This document shows, one piece after another, positions 1 through 8,016 of a DNA stretch of 64,000 nucleotides. The DNA is from Bradyrhizobium sp. CCGUVB4N (GTDB taxonomy: Bacteria; Pseudomonadota; Alphaproteobacteria; Rhizobiales; Xanthobacteraceae): NCBI RefSeq assembly GCF_024199945.1, contig NZ_JANADP010000001.1, positions 682,001-746,000 on the forward strand, in the 5' to 3' direction. Below the pieces are notes generated by a model. It worked only from the letters and a program-made list of their open reading frames with translations, did not search any database and was not told the origin of the DNA. Both the position numbers and the translations under genes were made by a program. The stretch's first letter is position 1; each line of letters begins with the position of its first letter.

Positions 1-110
1 GGGGAGTCAGCGATTCGGCCGCGATTCGTTCTAGAGTCGTTCCGAAGCTTAAAGGCGAGTGGGAAAAGCGTCGCAAAGTGAGACAGTTGCGCGGGATTTG
101 GGGATCATGT

Positions 111-254
111 CCCGTCACCCTGAGGTGCTCGCGCAGCGAGCCTCGAAGGGCGACGGGCCCGGCTGCTGCCGCTCGGCCGGTACACGGGCCGTTCATCCTT
201 CGAGGCTCCCCGCCCGGCGCAGCGCGCCGCGCGGCTCGCACCTCAGGATGACGG
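111..254. repeat. Intergenic palindromic repeat, family A copy 1
   Basis: The first 329 bases hold no gene I can support. They contain an imperfect inverted repeat whose left end reads CCGTCACCCTGAGGTGCTCG and whose right end is close to its reverse complement (CTCGCACCTCAGGATGACGG), with inner arms containing CTTCGAGG. A second copy lies at 24071-24199. Elements of this kind are dispersed between genes in Bradyrhizobium-like genomes. Here it lies in the leader of the helicase gene, so it could fold in the mRNA. Confidence 0.75.
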
Positions 255-329
255 ATCGGGCGCTTCTCACCTCGCCGCCCCAAACAGCACTGACATTCGC
301 CCCAATCGCCACTACCTAATCATTCAGAC

Positions 330-3300
330 ATGGCCTTTTCTTCTTCCCCCTTCGCCTCCGAGCGCGCGCCTTCCGATCGAGTGCCTGGCGCCGGCGTCAC
401 TGCGGTGCTCGGGCCGACCAACACCGGCAAGACCCATCTCGCCATCGAACGGATGCTCGCGCATTCCTCGGGGCTGATCGGCCTGCCGCTGCGGCTGCTC
501 GCGCGCGAGGTCTACAACAAGATCGTCGCGCGCGTCGGCCCCGAGGCCGTCGCGCTGATCACCGGCGAGGAGAAGATCAAGCCGAGGAATCCGCGCTATT
601 GGGTTTCGACCGTCGAGGCGATGCCGCGCGATTTGGACGTCTCCTTCCTCGCCGTCGACGAGATCCAGATCGCCTCCGATCTGGAGCGCGGCCACGTCTT
701 CACCGACCGCATCCTCAATCGCCGCGGCCGCGACGAGACGCTGCTGCTGGGCGCCGCCACCATGCGCCCGATCATCGAGCGGCTGCTGCCGGGCGTCTCC
801 ATGATCACCCGTCCGCGGCTGTCGCAGCTCGAATTCGCCGGCGACCGCAAGATCACGCGCCAGCCGCGCCGGACAGCGATTGTCGCGTTCTCGGCCGACG
901 AGGTCTACGCCATCGCCGAGCTGATCAAGCGCCAGCATGGCGGCGCCGCCGTGGTGCTGGGCTCGCTCAGCCCACGCACGCGCAATGCGCAGGTGGAGAT
1001 GTTCCAGAACGGCGACGTCGATTATCTCGTCGCCACCGATGCCGTCGGCATGGGCCTCAATCTCGACGTCGACCACGTCGCCTTCGCCTCCGACCGCAAG
1101 TTCGACGGCTACCAGTTCCGCCGGCTGACGCCGGCCGAGTTCGCGCAGATCGCCGGCCGCGCCGGCCGCGCCACACGCAACGGCACATTCGGCACCACGG
1201 GCCGCTGCGGCCCGTTCGAGCCCGAGCTCGTGAACGCGCTCCAGAACCACATCTTCGACCCCGTGAAGATGCTGCAATGGCGCAACTCGAAGCTCGATTT
1301 CTCCTCCCTCGGCGCGCTCCAGGTCTCGCTGAACCTGGCCCCGGGGCACGACACGCTGACCCGCGCCCCCATCGCCGAGGACATGCGCGTGCTCGACCAT
1401 GCCGCCCGCGACGTCGAGGTGCGCGATATCGCGCATGGCAAGGCCGCTGTGGAGCGGCTGTGGGAGGCCTGCCAGGTCCCGGACTACCGAAAGCTGTCGC
1501 CGGCCGCCCATGCCGAGCTGGTGACGACGCTGTACGGCTTCCTGATGCAGAAGGGCTGCATCCCCGATTCCTGGTTTGCGGCCCAGGTCGACCAGGCCGA
1601 CCGCGTCGATGGCGATATCGACACGCTGTCGGCCCGGATCGCGCAGATTCGCACCTGGACCTTCGTCGCCAACCGGCCGGACTGGCTGCGAGACCCCGAA
1701 CGCTGGCAGGGGATCGCCCGCGAGGTCGAAAATAAATTATCGGATGCGCTCCATGAACGCTTGACTGAGCGTTTCGTTGATCGCCGGACCAGTGTATTGA
1801 TGCGCCGCCTGCGGGAGAACACGAGCTTGAATACGGAAATCGGCAAGACCGGCGAAGTCATCGTCGAAGGCCATGTCATCGGCCGCCTCGATGGCTTCAC
1901 CTTTGCACCGGATGCGGCGGAAGCCGGCTCCGATGCGAAAGCCTTGCAGGCTGCCGCGCAAGCGGTGCTCGCCGGCGAGATCAATACGCGCGCCGAAAGG
2001 TTGGGCAACGCGCCGGACGACCAGTTCGTGCTGACCTCGGACGGCACCATCCGCTGGACCGGCGACGCCGTGGCGCGCCTGACCGCGGCAGAGGAAGCGC
2101 TGCATCCGCGCATCCGCATCATCTCGGACGAGCGCCTGACCGGTGCGCCCCGTGAGAAGGTGCAGGCGCGGCTCGACCTCTGGCTCAAGACGCATATCGA
2201 AAAGCTGCTCGGGCCGATGTTCGAGCTGTCGAAGGCCGAGGACGTCACCGGCATTGCCCGCGGCATCGCCTACCAGCTCGTCGAGGCGCTCGGCGTGCTC
2301 GAGCGTCCCAAGATCGCCAACGAGCTGAAGGATCTCGACCAGCCCTCGCGCGCGACCTTGCGCAAATACGGCGTCCGCTTCGGCGCCTATCACATCTATT
2401 TCCCCGGCATCCTGAAGCCCGCCGCGCGTGCGCTGGCCGCGCTGTTGTGGGCGCTGAAGCAGGACAATGTCGATCTCTCGGCACTGTCGGGCGCTCAGCA
2501 TCTCGCATCGTCGGGCCGCACCTCGTTCCCGGTCGACAAGCAGCTGCCGCGCGATGCCTATCGCGTGCTCGGCTACAAGCAGGCCGGCGAGCGCGCCGTC
2601 CGCGTCGACATCCTGGAGCGCCTCGCCGACCTGATCCGCCCGGCGCTGGCCTGGCGCGACAACGCGCCCGGCGAAAAGCCCGCCGGCGCGTTCGACGGCC
2701 GCGGTTTCGTCGTCACGCAGGCGATGACCTCGCTCACCGGCTCCGCCGGCGAAGACTTTGCCTCGGTGCTGCGCGCGCTCGGCTATCGCATGGAGAAGCG
2801 TGCGCCGCTGCCGCCGAAGCCGGCTGCGCCCGCTGCTGCGGAGACACCGGCGGCTGAAGCGTCTGCCGAGGTGCCCGCGACCGAGGAGGCGGCTGCGCCC
2901 GCGGATGCCGCGATCGAAGCCGTCACCGTCGAAGACGCGCCCGGCATGGAGCAGCACGACGAGCCGGCACACGAAGAGCCGGCGCTCGAAGCCTCGCCTG
3001 ACGCGCCCGTCACGCCCGAAGATGCCCCCGGCATCGCGCCGCCGGCGGAAGAAGTCGCTGCGCCCGCCGAGGCTGCCGCTGAAGCCGCTCCGGCCGAGAT
3101 CGCCGCAACGGAAGCCGCTGCATCTCCCGACGCTGCGGCGCCTGCGGAAGCTGCGGCGACGCCCACTGAGCCCGAACTCGTCGAAGTCTGGCGTCCCGGC
3201 GGCCGACACGACGATCGCAAGCCGCGCCACGAGCGCCATCGCCATCAGCGTCACAACAACAACCGTCCGCAGGCCGGTGCTGAAGCAAGCAGCCCGCCCG

Positions 3301-3710
3301 CCGAAGGTGAAGCAGCCCAAGCCGCCGACGGAGAGAAGCGTAACGAGCGTCATCGTCATGGCGGTCATCGCAGGGACGGTGGCAGGGATTTCCGCAAGCC
3401 GCGCGAAGGTGGTGCCGAGAGCGCACCGCGCCAGGACGGCGATCGGAATCGCCGCTTCGAGGGCAAGGACCGCGACAACAAGGATCGCGATCGCAACCGC
3501 GACAACAAGAAGTTCGGCGGCGATCGTGACAAGGGCCGCGACAACCGTGGCCGCGACCGCGACAAGGGCCGCGACCGCCAGGGTGGTCCGTCGCTGCGGC
3601 CGTACGCCTCGAGCGCGAACCCGCGCGAGCGCGATCGTCCGGCCGACCCGAACTCGCCCTTCGCAAAGCTCGCCGCGCTGAAAGAACAGCTTTCCGGTCG
3701 CAAGGAGTGA
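330..3710 (+). CDS. Suv3-like DEAD/H-box RNA helicase with long charged C-terminal extension
   Basis: Superfamily 2 helicase of the SUV3/mitochondrial-degradosome type, expected to unwind RNA or RNA-DNA duplexes using ATP. Visible motifs are Walker A GPTNTGKT (residues 28-35), a DEIQ motif II near residue 110, the TDAVGMGLN segment and motif VI QIAGRAGRA near residue 280. The catalytic core with its helical C-terminal region ends near residue 835. It is followed by about 290 residues of low complexity: first an Ala/Glu/Pro-rich acidic stretch, then an Arg/Asp/Lys/Asn-rich basic tail (RDRDKGRD-type repeats) likely to bind RNA. At 1126 aa it is much longer than eukaryotic SUV3, because of this tail. 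ATG at 330 is the first start before the conserved core. Its stop lies four bases before the proposed start of the S4 gene, suggesting translational coupling. Confidence 0.93.
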   Translation: MAFSSSPFASERAPSDRVPGAGVTAVLGPTNTGKTHLAIERMLAHSSGLIGLPLRLLAREVYNKIVARVGPEAVALITGEEKIKPRNPRYWVSTVEAMPRDLDVSFLAVDEIQIASDLERGHVFTDRILNRRGRDETLLLGAATMRPIIERLLPGVSMITRPRLSQLEFAGDRKITRQPRRTAIVAFSADEVYAIAELIKRQHGGAAVVLGSLSPRTRNAQVEMFQNGDVDYLVATDAVGMGLNLDVDHVAFASDRKFDGYQFRRLTPAEFAQIAGRAGRATRNGTFGTTGRCGPFEPELVNALQNHIFDPVKMLQWRNSKLDFSSLGALQVSLNLAPGHDTLTRAPIAEDMRVLDHAARDVEVRDIAHGKAAVERLWEACQVPDYRKLSPAAHAELVTTLYGFLMQKGCIPDSWFAAQVDQADRVDGDIDTLSARIAQIRTWTFVANRPDWLRDPERWQGIAREVENKLSDALHERLTERFVDRRTSVLMRRLRENTSLNTEIGKTGEVIVEGHVIGRLDGFTFAPDAAEAGSDAKALQAAAQAVLAGEINTRAERLGNAPDDQFVLTSDGTIRWTGDAVARLTAAEEALHPRIRIISDERLTGAPREKVQARLDLWLKTHIEKLLGPMFELSKAEDVTGIARGIAYQLVEALGVLERPKIANELKDLDQPSRATLRKYGVRFGAYHIYFPGILKPAARALAALLWALKQDNVDLSALSGAQHLASSGRTSFPVDKQLPRDAYRVLGYKQAGERAVRVDILERLADLIRPALAWRDNAPGEKPAGAFDGRGFVVTQAMTSLTGSAGEDFASVLRALGYRMEKRAPLPPKPAAPAAAETPAAEASAEVPATEEAAAPADAAIEAVTVEDAPGMEQHDEPAHEEPALEASPDAPVTPEDAPGIAPPAEEVAAPAEAAAEAAPAEIAATEAAASPDAAAPAEAAATPTEPELVEVWRPGGRHDDRKPRHERHRHQRHNNNRPQAGAEASSPPAEGEAAQAADGEKRNERHRHGGHRRDGGRDFRKPREGGAESAPRQDGDRNRRFEGKDRDNKDRDRNRDNKKFGGDRDKGRDNRGRDRDKGRDRQGGPSLRPYASSANPRERDRPADPNSPFAKLAALKEQLSGRKE

Positions 3711-3714
3711 TCCC

Positions 3715-3993
3715 ACGACCGAGCGGCAGCGCCTCGACAAATGGCTGTGGCACGCGCGGGTGGTGAAGGCGCGCACCTCGGCTGCTGAGCTGGTCGAGTC
3801 CGGCCACGTCCGCATCAACGGCACGCGCGAGAAATCGCCGGGCCACGCCATCAAGATCGGCGACGTCGTCACCGTCGCGCTCGATCGCACCGTGCGCGTG
3901 TTGAAGGTGACCGGCTTCAACGAGCGCCGCGGCGATGCGGCCTCTGCGCGCTTGCTCTACGAAGAGCTCGGTACGAAGAACTCGGCGACGTAA
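3715..3993 (+). CDS. S4-domain RNA-binding protein (Hsp15-like), apparent ACG start
   Basis: Small S4-domain protein of the Hsp15/YrfH type, which in other bacteria binds the 50S subunit carrying stalled nascent chains. The S4 signature RLDKWLWHARVVKAR lies at the N-terminus and ESGHVRINGT follows. No ATG, GTG, TTG or CTG exists in frame between the upstream stop (3679-3681) and this motif. The first conventional start, GTG at 3760, would delete the RLDKWLWHAR segment. ACG at 3715 gives the family-like N-terminus TTERQRLDKW and sits 7 bases after AAGGAG (3702-3707), so I infer ACG initiation (93 codons including the stop; 92 aa). Alternatives are a sequencing error at 3716 (ATG to ACG) or a truncated product from 3760. 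The gene is coupled to the helicase upstream. Confidence 0.8.
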   Translation, partial: TTERQRLDKWLWHARVVKARTSAAELVESGHVRINGTREKSPGHAIKIGDVVTVALDRTVRVLKVTGFNERRGDAASARLLYEELGTKNSAT

Positions 3994-4012
3994 AGCGCAA
4001 TTAATTGCGCTT
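3993..4012. repeat. Perfect 20-bp palindrome after S4 gene
   Basis: AAGCGCAATTAATTGCGCTT is perfectly self-complementary and overlaps the last base of the S4-gene stop codon. There is no T-run after it, so it is not a classical terminator. It could be a dimeric protein operator or an mRNA 3' hairpin protecting the helicase/S4 transcript before fdxA. Confidence 0.6.
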
Positions 4013-4136
4013 CGTATTCATTTCTTGGTCGATCAACCACATAAAGCCGTCATGATCGGGCGTTCCCGACCTTGCGGCGCCGGGCCATCCGCGCTACGCA
4101 AGCCGCGACTTTTAAAAGAGCTTTTCGGAGCGTTGG

Positions 4137-4475
4137 ATGACTTACGTCGTCACTGAAAACTGCATCAAGTGCAAGTACACCGACTGCGTCGAGGTCTGCC
4201 CGGTCGACTGTTTCTACGAGGGTGACAACATGCTCGTCATCCATCCGGACGAGTGCATCGATTGCGGCGTGTGCGAGCCGGAATGCCCCGCCGACGCCAT
4301 CAAGCCGGACACGGAACCGGGCCTGGAAAAGTGGCTCCAGGTCAACGCCGACTATGCCAAGAGCTGGCCGAATATCACCCAGAAGAAAGAATCACCCGAA
4401 GACGCGAAGGAATTCGACGGGATGGAAGGAAAGTTCGAGAAATATTTTTCTCCGAACCCCGGCTCCGGGGACTAA
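4137..4475 (+). CDS. fdxA: 7Fe ferredoxin FdxA
   Basis: Soluble cytoplasmic electron carrier with one [3Fe-4S] and one [4Fe-4S] cluster. The N-terminal half carries [18 protein letters not shown] (Cys 9, 12, 16, 20, 24 region) and the second half carries [12 protein letters not shown], the usual ligand spacing of the Azotobacter FdI / FdxA family. The length of 112 aa matches the family, including the C-terminal helical extension. ATG at 4137 starts the conserved [12 protein letters not shown]-rich inverted repeat, CCCCGG-CT-CCGGGG (4457-4470), overlaps the 3' end of the gene, without a T-run. Confidence 0.97.
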   Translation: MTYVVTENCIKCKYTDCVEVCPVDCFYEGDNMLVIHPDECIDCGVCEPECPADAIKPDTEPGLEKWLQVNADYAKSWPNITQKKESPEDAKEFDGMEGKFEKYFSPNPGSGD

Positions 4476-4544
4476 ATTCCGGCGCAAACTTAACCCTAAT
4501 ACCTTCGTCAGCGTCGAAAACGAGCCCTGAAGACCCCTAAATCA

Positions 4545-4572
4545 TTGATTTTTGCGGGAAATGTGCTATATT
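4545..4572 (+). promoter_or_regulatory. Predicted sigma70-type promoter for carD
   Basis: A -35-like TTGATT (4545-4550) is separated by 16 bases from TATATT (4567-4572). Transcription would start near 4579, which rules out the in-frame TTG at 4552 as carD start. Inferred from sequence only. Confidence 0.55.
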
Positions 4573-4824
4573 GGGCACATTAAGCTGAACCCCCGTCAGC
4601 CCAGTTGGCCCCGCCGGGTTCCCGTGAAACCAAATGTCGAACAGGGGCGTGGCAGTTTCCGCGCGCAGGCTGTGTCACAGAAAACGCGTAAAAAGAGTAC
4701 TTCAGCGAGGGCTTCCCATAAGGAGGCCAAAAAAGTCGCCGCGGCCAGCCGTAGCGCATCCAAGGGTCGGGCCGCTGCCAAGGCGCCGCCGGCTGCAAAG
4801 TCCTCGAAGAACAAAAGAAGCGCA

Positions 4825-5628
4825 ATGCCTAACAAGACTGCCAAACCGGCCGCGAAAGCGACCGTTGCCAAGCCTGCTGCTGCCAAGGCTCCCGCTGCCA
4901 AGCCTGTTGCTCCGAAGGCTCCTGTTGCTGCCGCCCCTGCCAAGGCCCCCGTTGCTGCTGCCAAGCCGGCCGTGAAGGCCGCTGCACCGGCGCCGAAGGT
5001 CGAGGAAAAGAAGGTCGTGACCCAGCGTCAGGGCTTCAAGGCCAATGAATTCGTGGTCTATCCCGCTCACGGCGTCGGCCAGATCCTGGCCATCGAGGAG
5101 CAGGAGATTGCCGGCGCGAAGCTCGAGCTGTTCGTCATCAACTTCATCAAGGACAAGATGACGCTGCGCGTTCCGACCGCCAAGGTCGCCAACGTCGGCA
5201 TGCGCAAGCTGTCCGAGCCCGCGCTGGTCAAGAAGGCGCTGGAGACCCTCAAGGGCCGCGCCCGCGTCAAGCGCACCATGTGGTCGCGCCGCGCCCAGGA
5301 ATACGAAGCGAAGATCAACTCGGGCGATATCGTCGCGATCGCGGAAGTCGTGCGCGACCTCTATCGCTCGGAGTCGCAGCCGGAGCAGTCCTACAGCGAA
5401 CGTCAGCTCTATGAAGCGGCGCTCGACCGTCTCTCCCGCGAGATCGCGGTGGTGCAGCACTCGACCGAGACCGAAGCGGTCAAGGAGATCGAGGCCCAGC
5501 TCGCCAAGAGCCCGCGCCGTACCAACGCCAAGGCGGAAGCCGCCGACGGCGAAGGCGAGACGGATGCCGAGGGCGATACCGACGATACCGATGGCGACGA
5601 CACCACCGTCGCCGACGAGGCCGCGTAA
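4825..5628 (+). CDS. carD: CarD family transcriptional regulator
   Basis: CarD_CdnL/TRCF-like regulator that binds the RNA polymerase beta subunit and stabilises open promoter complexes. The RNAP-interaction domain begins at RQGFKANEFVVYPAHGVG and continues through KDKMTLRVPTAKVANVGMRKL. It is followed by the helical DNA-binding domain (KKALETLKGRARVKR...SEIAVVQ region), and an acidic tail of Asp/Glu/Thr/Gly ends the protein. An Ala/Lys/Pro-rich flexible N-terminus of about 70 residues precedes the domain. The start is uncertain: ATG 4825 is used here, but the same frame stays open and Lys/Ala-rich upstream to GTG 4672 or GTG 4624, both downstream of the predicted promoter. The protein could therefore be 318 or 334 aa. 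A rho-independent terminator follows. Confidence 0.92.
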   Translation: MPNKTAKPAAKATVAKPAAAKAPAAKPVAPKAPVAAAPAKAPVAAAKPAVKAAAPAPKVEEKKVVTQRQGFKANEFVVYPAHGVGQILAIEEQEIAGAKLELFVINFIKDKMTLRVPTAKVANVGMRKLSEPALVKKALETLKGRARVKRTMWSRRAQEYEAKINSGDIVAIAEVVRDLYRSESQPEQSYSERQLYEAALDRLSREIAVVQHSTETEAVKEIEAQLAKSPRRTNAKAEAADGEGETDAEGDTDDTDGDDTTVADEAA

Positions 5629-5690
5629 GCGTCTCGCATCGATCGCAAGCCATCAAAAGCCCGGCCGGTTGGCCGGGCTTTTTTGCTTTG
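5608..5690 (+). repeat. carD 3' end plus terminator, direct repeat copy 1
   Basis: This stretch (last codons of carD, stop, spacer, terminator) recurs in the same orientation at 7907-7990 with only a few substitutions and small indels. The first 20 bases (5608-5627 and 7907-7926) are identical. The two copies bracket a three-gene block. Confidence 0.85.
5657..5684 (+). terminator. Rho-independent terminator of carD
   Basis: Arms AAGCCCGGCC and GGCCGGGCTT (5657-5666, 5671-5680) close over a GGTT loop and are followed by a T-run to 5684. Confidence 0.9.
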
Positions 5691-5800
5691 GGCGGATCAA
5701 ACGTTGCGACGGTGCGACCCATGCGTTCGCACGGCCGTGGGTGCTCGGGCCCGTGGAGAGAGCATCGCATCGAGGGAGAGTGTGACGAACGCGACCCGGA

Positions 5801-6472
5801 TCATTTCCTGATCAGCGGAATCTGCAAATTGGTCGGCCGGTTCTGCTCGGTATCGAAGCCGCGTCCATCGATATTGCGGGCGCCCCAGAACAGAAGGTCA
5901 CCCCTGAGATAGACGAGATCATATTCCATGAAGTTCGTGGCCTCGGCGAGGCCAAAGGGAGCGAAGGTCTTGCCGAAGATGCTCTGGGGCGCGCCTACGG
6001 CCCATGGTGCATATCCAACCGCGGCGACCTTGTTGAGCACATCGGCAAATCCCTGGGCCTGCGGTGTAACCTCGTAGGTCTCATCGGCGACGAAGTCGAC
6101 TTTCTGCGCGCCTGGAGCGACGGGATGCGCGCCCCTCCACAGCAAATGTCCGCCGATCCTGATCCGCGCGAGCGGCACGGCGCCATAGGGATCGGCCGAG
6201 TTGACGATCTCGAGCTCGAAACGGTCGGAGGGAAGATATTTGAAGGCCCGCTTGAGATAGAACGACTTGAGCGTGCCGTCGGCGTTCTTCGCCGTGCTCG
6301 GGCGCACCTCCGGCGCGATGCTTTCCCAGTCGCCGAGCAGCGCCTGCTTCAATCCTGTCAGATCCAGTTCCATGCTGTTAGCCTTCGCTTGCGTGTTGGA
6401 GGATTGCGCAGCCGCTTCGCCGGATCCCGCCAGCGCGAGGATCAGCAGTGACGATTGAATGCTCTTGAGCAT
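5801..6472 (-). CDS. Secreted protein of unknown function
   Basis: A 223-aa protein with a plausible Sec signal peptide (MLKSIQSSLLILALAGSGEA, cleavage near AAAQS). I do not recognise a family. The mature part contains LLGDWESIAPEVRP near its start and an aromatic-rich C-terminus (EYDLVYLRGDLLFWGARN, DGRGFDTEQNRPTN). This looks like a beta-rich, lipocalin-like fold, but that is a guess from pattern only. It is transcribed divergently from the LysR gene at 6601 with about 130 bases between them, the usual arrangement of a LysR regulator and its target. It lies inside the block bracketed by the duplicated carD tail. Confidence 0.8.
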   Translation of the reverse strand: MLKSIQSSLLILALAGSGEAAAQSSNTQAKANSMELDLTGLKQALLGDWESIAPEVRPSTAKNADGTLKSFYLKRAFKYLPSDRFELEIVNSADPYGAVPLARIRIGGHLLWRGAHPVAPGAQKVDFVADETYEVTPQAQGFADVLNKVAAVGYAPWAVGAPQSIFGKTFAPFGLAEATNFMEYDLVYLRGDLLFWGARNIDGRGFDTEQNRPTNLQIPLIRK

Positions 6473-6600
6473 GTGAAGCTCGCTGCCGTGCGCCTCTGCC
6501 TGCCAGGCAGATCTCGTTCACGCCGGCTATATCGGCAGCTGGTCGCGTGGAAAAAGACTTTGTAAGCTGGCCCCATGCCCACGAGATATGGGAGATCGCG

Positions 6601-7488
6601 ATGGAGCTTCGGCATCTCCGCTATTTCGTCGCCGTTGCCGATGCAGGCAGTTTGACAGTTGCCGCCGAGAAGAAGCTGCACACGTCGCAGCCGTCGCTCA
6701 GCCGGCAGATCCGCGATCTCGAGCAGGAGGTTGGCGTTTCCTTGATGAACCGCAGCGCCCAAGGCATCGCGCTGACGGCGGCGGGCAAGGCCTTTCTCGA
6801 ACACGCCCGAATGGCACTGGTTCAGGCGGAGGCTGCCAGGGAAGCGGCGCTTCGGGCCGCGCAGCCCCCGCAGCCCGCTTTCTCGTTGGGCTTTCTGTCG
6901 GGCGCCGAGATCGATCTGCTGCCCGAGGTGGACCGCGTTCTGCGCGGCGCATTTCCCGGCATCGACATTCGCCTGTCGAGCGATTACTCGCCCTCGCTTG
7001 CCAAGGCCCTGATGCGGCGAAAGCTCGATGCTGCCTTCATCCGGCCGGAAGAGCATATGGACGATCTGCTCTGCCGACGCGTCCGCACCGATCCGCTGGT
7101 CTTCGTCTTTCCGAGCGACCATCGGCTCGCATCGCAAGCCACGGTGGCGCCCGAGGAGATTAGGGATGAAATTTTCTACCTACCGTCCAAATCCGCTCCC
7201 GCGGTTCGCCGTATTGTTTCTGATTATTTCAGTCGGACCGGAATCGACCTCAAGCCCGACAGAGAAGTGCACAATGTCGTCCACGCGATCTCCATGATCG
7301 CGTCCACGCGCGGCGTCATGATGCTGCCGGCCTACACGAAGCGATATCTGCCGGAGACGATCACCACCCGGCCGGTGCGGGGCGAGGCACCGATGCTCGA
7401 TCTCGTCGTCGCCTATCACAAGGCGAACAAGTCGCCGATCCTGAAGCTGCTTCTCTCGGAAGTGGGCAAGCTCGCACCGTCGTCCTGA
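6601..7488 (+). CDS. LysR family transcriptional regulator
   Basis: Typical 295-aa LysR regulator. The N-terminal winged HTH reads MELRHLRYFVAVADAGSLTV, with THTSQPSLSRQIRDLEQEVG-like recognition helix text (HTSQPSLSRQIRDLEQEVG). The C-terminal part is a periplasmic-binding-protein-like effector domain (LSLGFLSGAEIDLLPEV onward). ATG at 6601 starts the conserved MELRHLRYF. An upstream in-frame ATG at 6547 would add 18 unconserved residues. It is divergent from the secreted protein at 5801-6472, its probable target. The effector is unknown; the MELRHLRYF subgroup includes CatR/BenM-like aromatic sensors. Confidence 0.93.
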   Translation: MELRHLRYFVAVADAGSLTVAAEKKLHTSQPSLSRQIRDLEQEVGVSLMNRSAQGIALTAAGKAFLEHARMALVQAEAAREAALRAAQPPQPAFSLGFLSGAEIDLLPEVDRVLRGAFPGIDIRLSSDYSPSLAKALMRRKLDAAFIRPEEHMDDLLCRRVRTDPLVFVFPSDHRLASQATVAPEEIRDEIFYLPSKSAPAVRRIVSDYFSRTGIDLKPDREVHNVVHAISMIASTRGVMMLPAYTKRYLPETITTRPVRGEAPMLDLVVAYHKANKSPILKLLLSEVGKLAPSS

Positions 7489-7632
7489 ATTCTTGCGAGA
7501 CGTGTCACGAGCAGGCGCGCATTTCACTTTGTAGTGACGGAGACGGTTTGTAATGAACGTGTGACGCAAAGGTTGTGCTATCGCTTGTAACGCTACAGGG
7601 GAGAACCTCAAGAAACCTCAAGGGAGCCAACC

Positions 7633-7881
7633 ATGACAAGAAAACTATTCGTCGCTCTTGCAATCCTTTCTCTCTCGGCTTCTGCCGCCTTGGCAGCGCA
7701 TCATCATCACCACGCGCTGAACACACAGGCTGGCGTTCCGGATCCTGCTTCTCAGCCTCCGACGGGGTGGACGGGCGGGCCGAACAGCACCGATCACGCC
7801 ACTTATCTCCGCAATCTGCACGATTCCGGCTACAACCCGAAGAATGATTTCGACTCCAGCGGACACATCGCGAGCCAATAA
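7633..7881 (+). CDS. Small secreted His-rich protein
   Basis: 82 aa with a clear Sec signal peptide (MTRKLFVALAILSLSASAAL, cleavage after ALA) followed at once by AHHHHHALN. The mature protein of about 60 residues is polar, with Gly/Asn/Asp/Ser and no Cys. The His run could bind metal, but nothing else points to a function. An AGGGAG ribosome-binding site precedes ATG 7633. Upstream, 7528-7539 and 7547-7559 are related direct repeats (TTTGTAGTGACG and TTTGTAATGAACG) 19 bases apart, with a shorter TTGTAACG near 7585. They are possible regulator sites. The terminator derived from the carD repeat follows at 7957. Confidence 0.8.
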   Translation: MTRKLFVALAILSLSASAALAAHHHHHALNTQAGVPDPASQPPTGWTGGPNSTDHATYLRNLHDSGYNPKNDFDSSGHIASQ

Positions 7882-7906
7882 TATTGTTCGCACTGTGAAG
7901 GCGGAC

Positions 7907-7990
7907 GTCGCCGACGAGGCCGCGTAGGCGCTCGCGTCGATCGCAACGCAATCAAAAGCCCGGCCGCCGGTCGGCCGGGCTTTTTGTTTG
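7907..7990 (+). repeat. carD 3' end plus terminator, direct repeat copy 2
   Basis: Degenerate copy of 5608-5690, including the last codons of carD (VADEAA then a stop, TAG here instead of TAA). It has no promoter or gene start of its own, so it is a remnant fused to the small secreted protein's 3' region. It includes a functional-looking terminator. Confidence 0.85.
7957..7985 (+). terminator. Rho-independent terminator (copy of the carD terminator)
   Basis: Stem AGCCCGGCCG / CGGCCGGGCT followed by TTTTT. It serves the 7633-7881 gene. Confidence 0.85.
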
Positions 7991-8016
7991 TGATGCAACT
8001 GCGGTCGAGACTTGCC

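Noticed and set aside
59..319. Open frame of 86 codons before the helicase gene
   Set aside because: It runs through palindromic repeat A, has no ribosome-binding site and no protein-like composition.
3707..3760. GTG 3707 as S4 gene start
   Set aside because: It is in another frame and does not give the conserved RLDKWLW sequence.
4024..4035. TTGGTCGATCAA as FixK/FNR box upstream of fdxA
   Set aside because: The palindrome is 12 bases; the FNR/FixK consensus TTGAT-N4-ATCAA needs 14 with specific half sites.
4552..4580. TTG 4552 as carD start
   Set aside because: It precedes the predicted -10 box, upstream of the transcription start.
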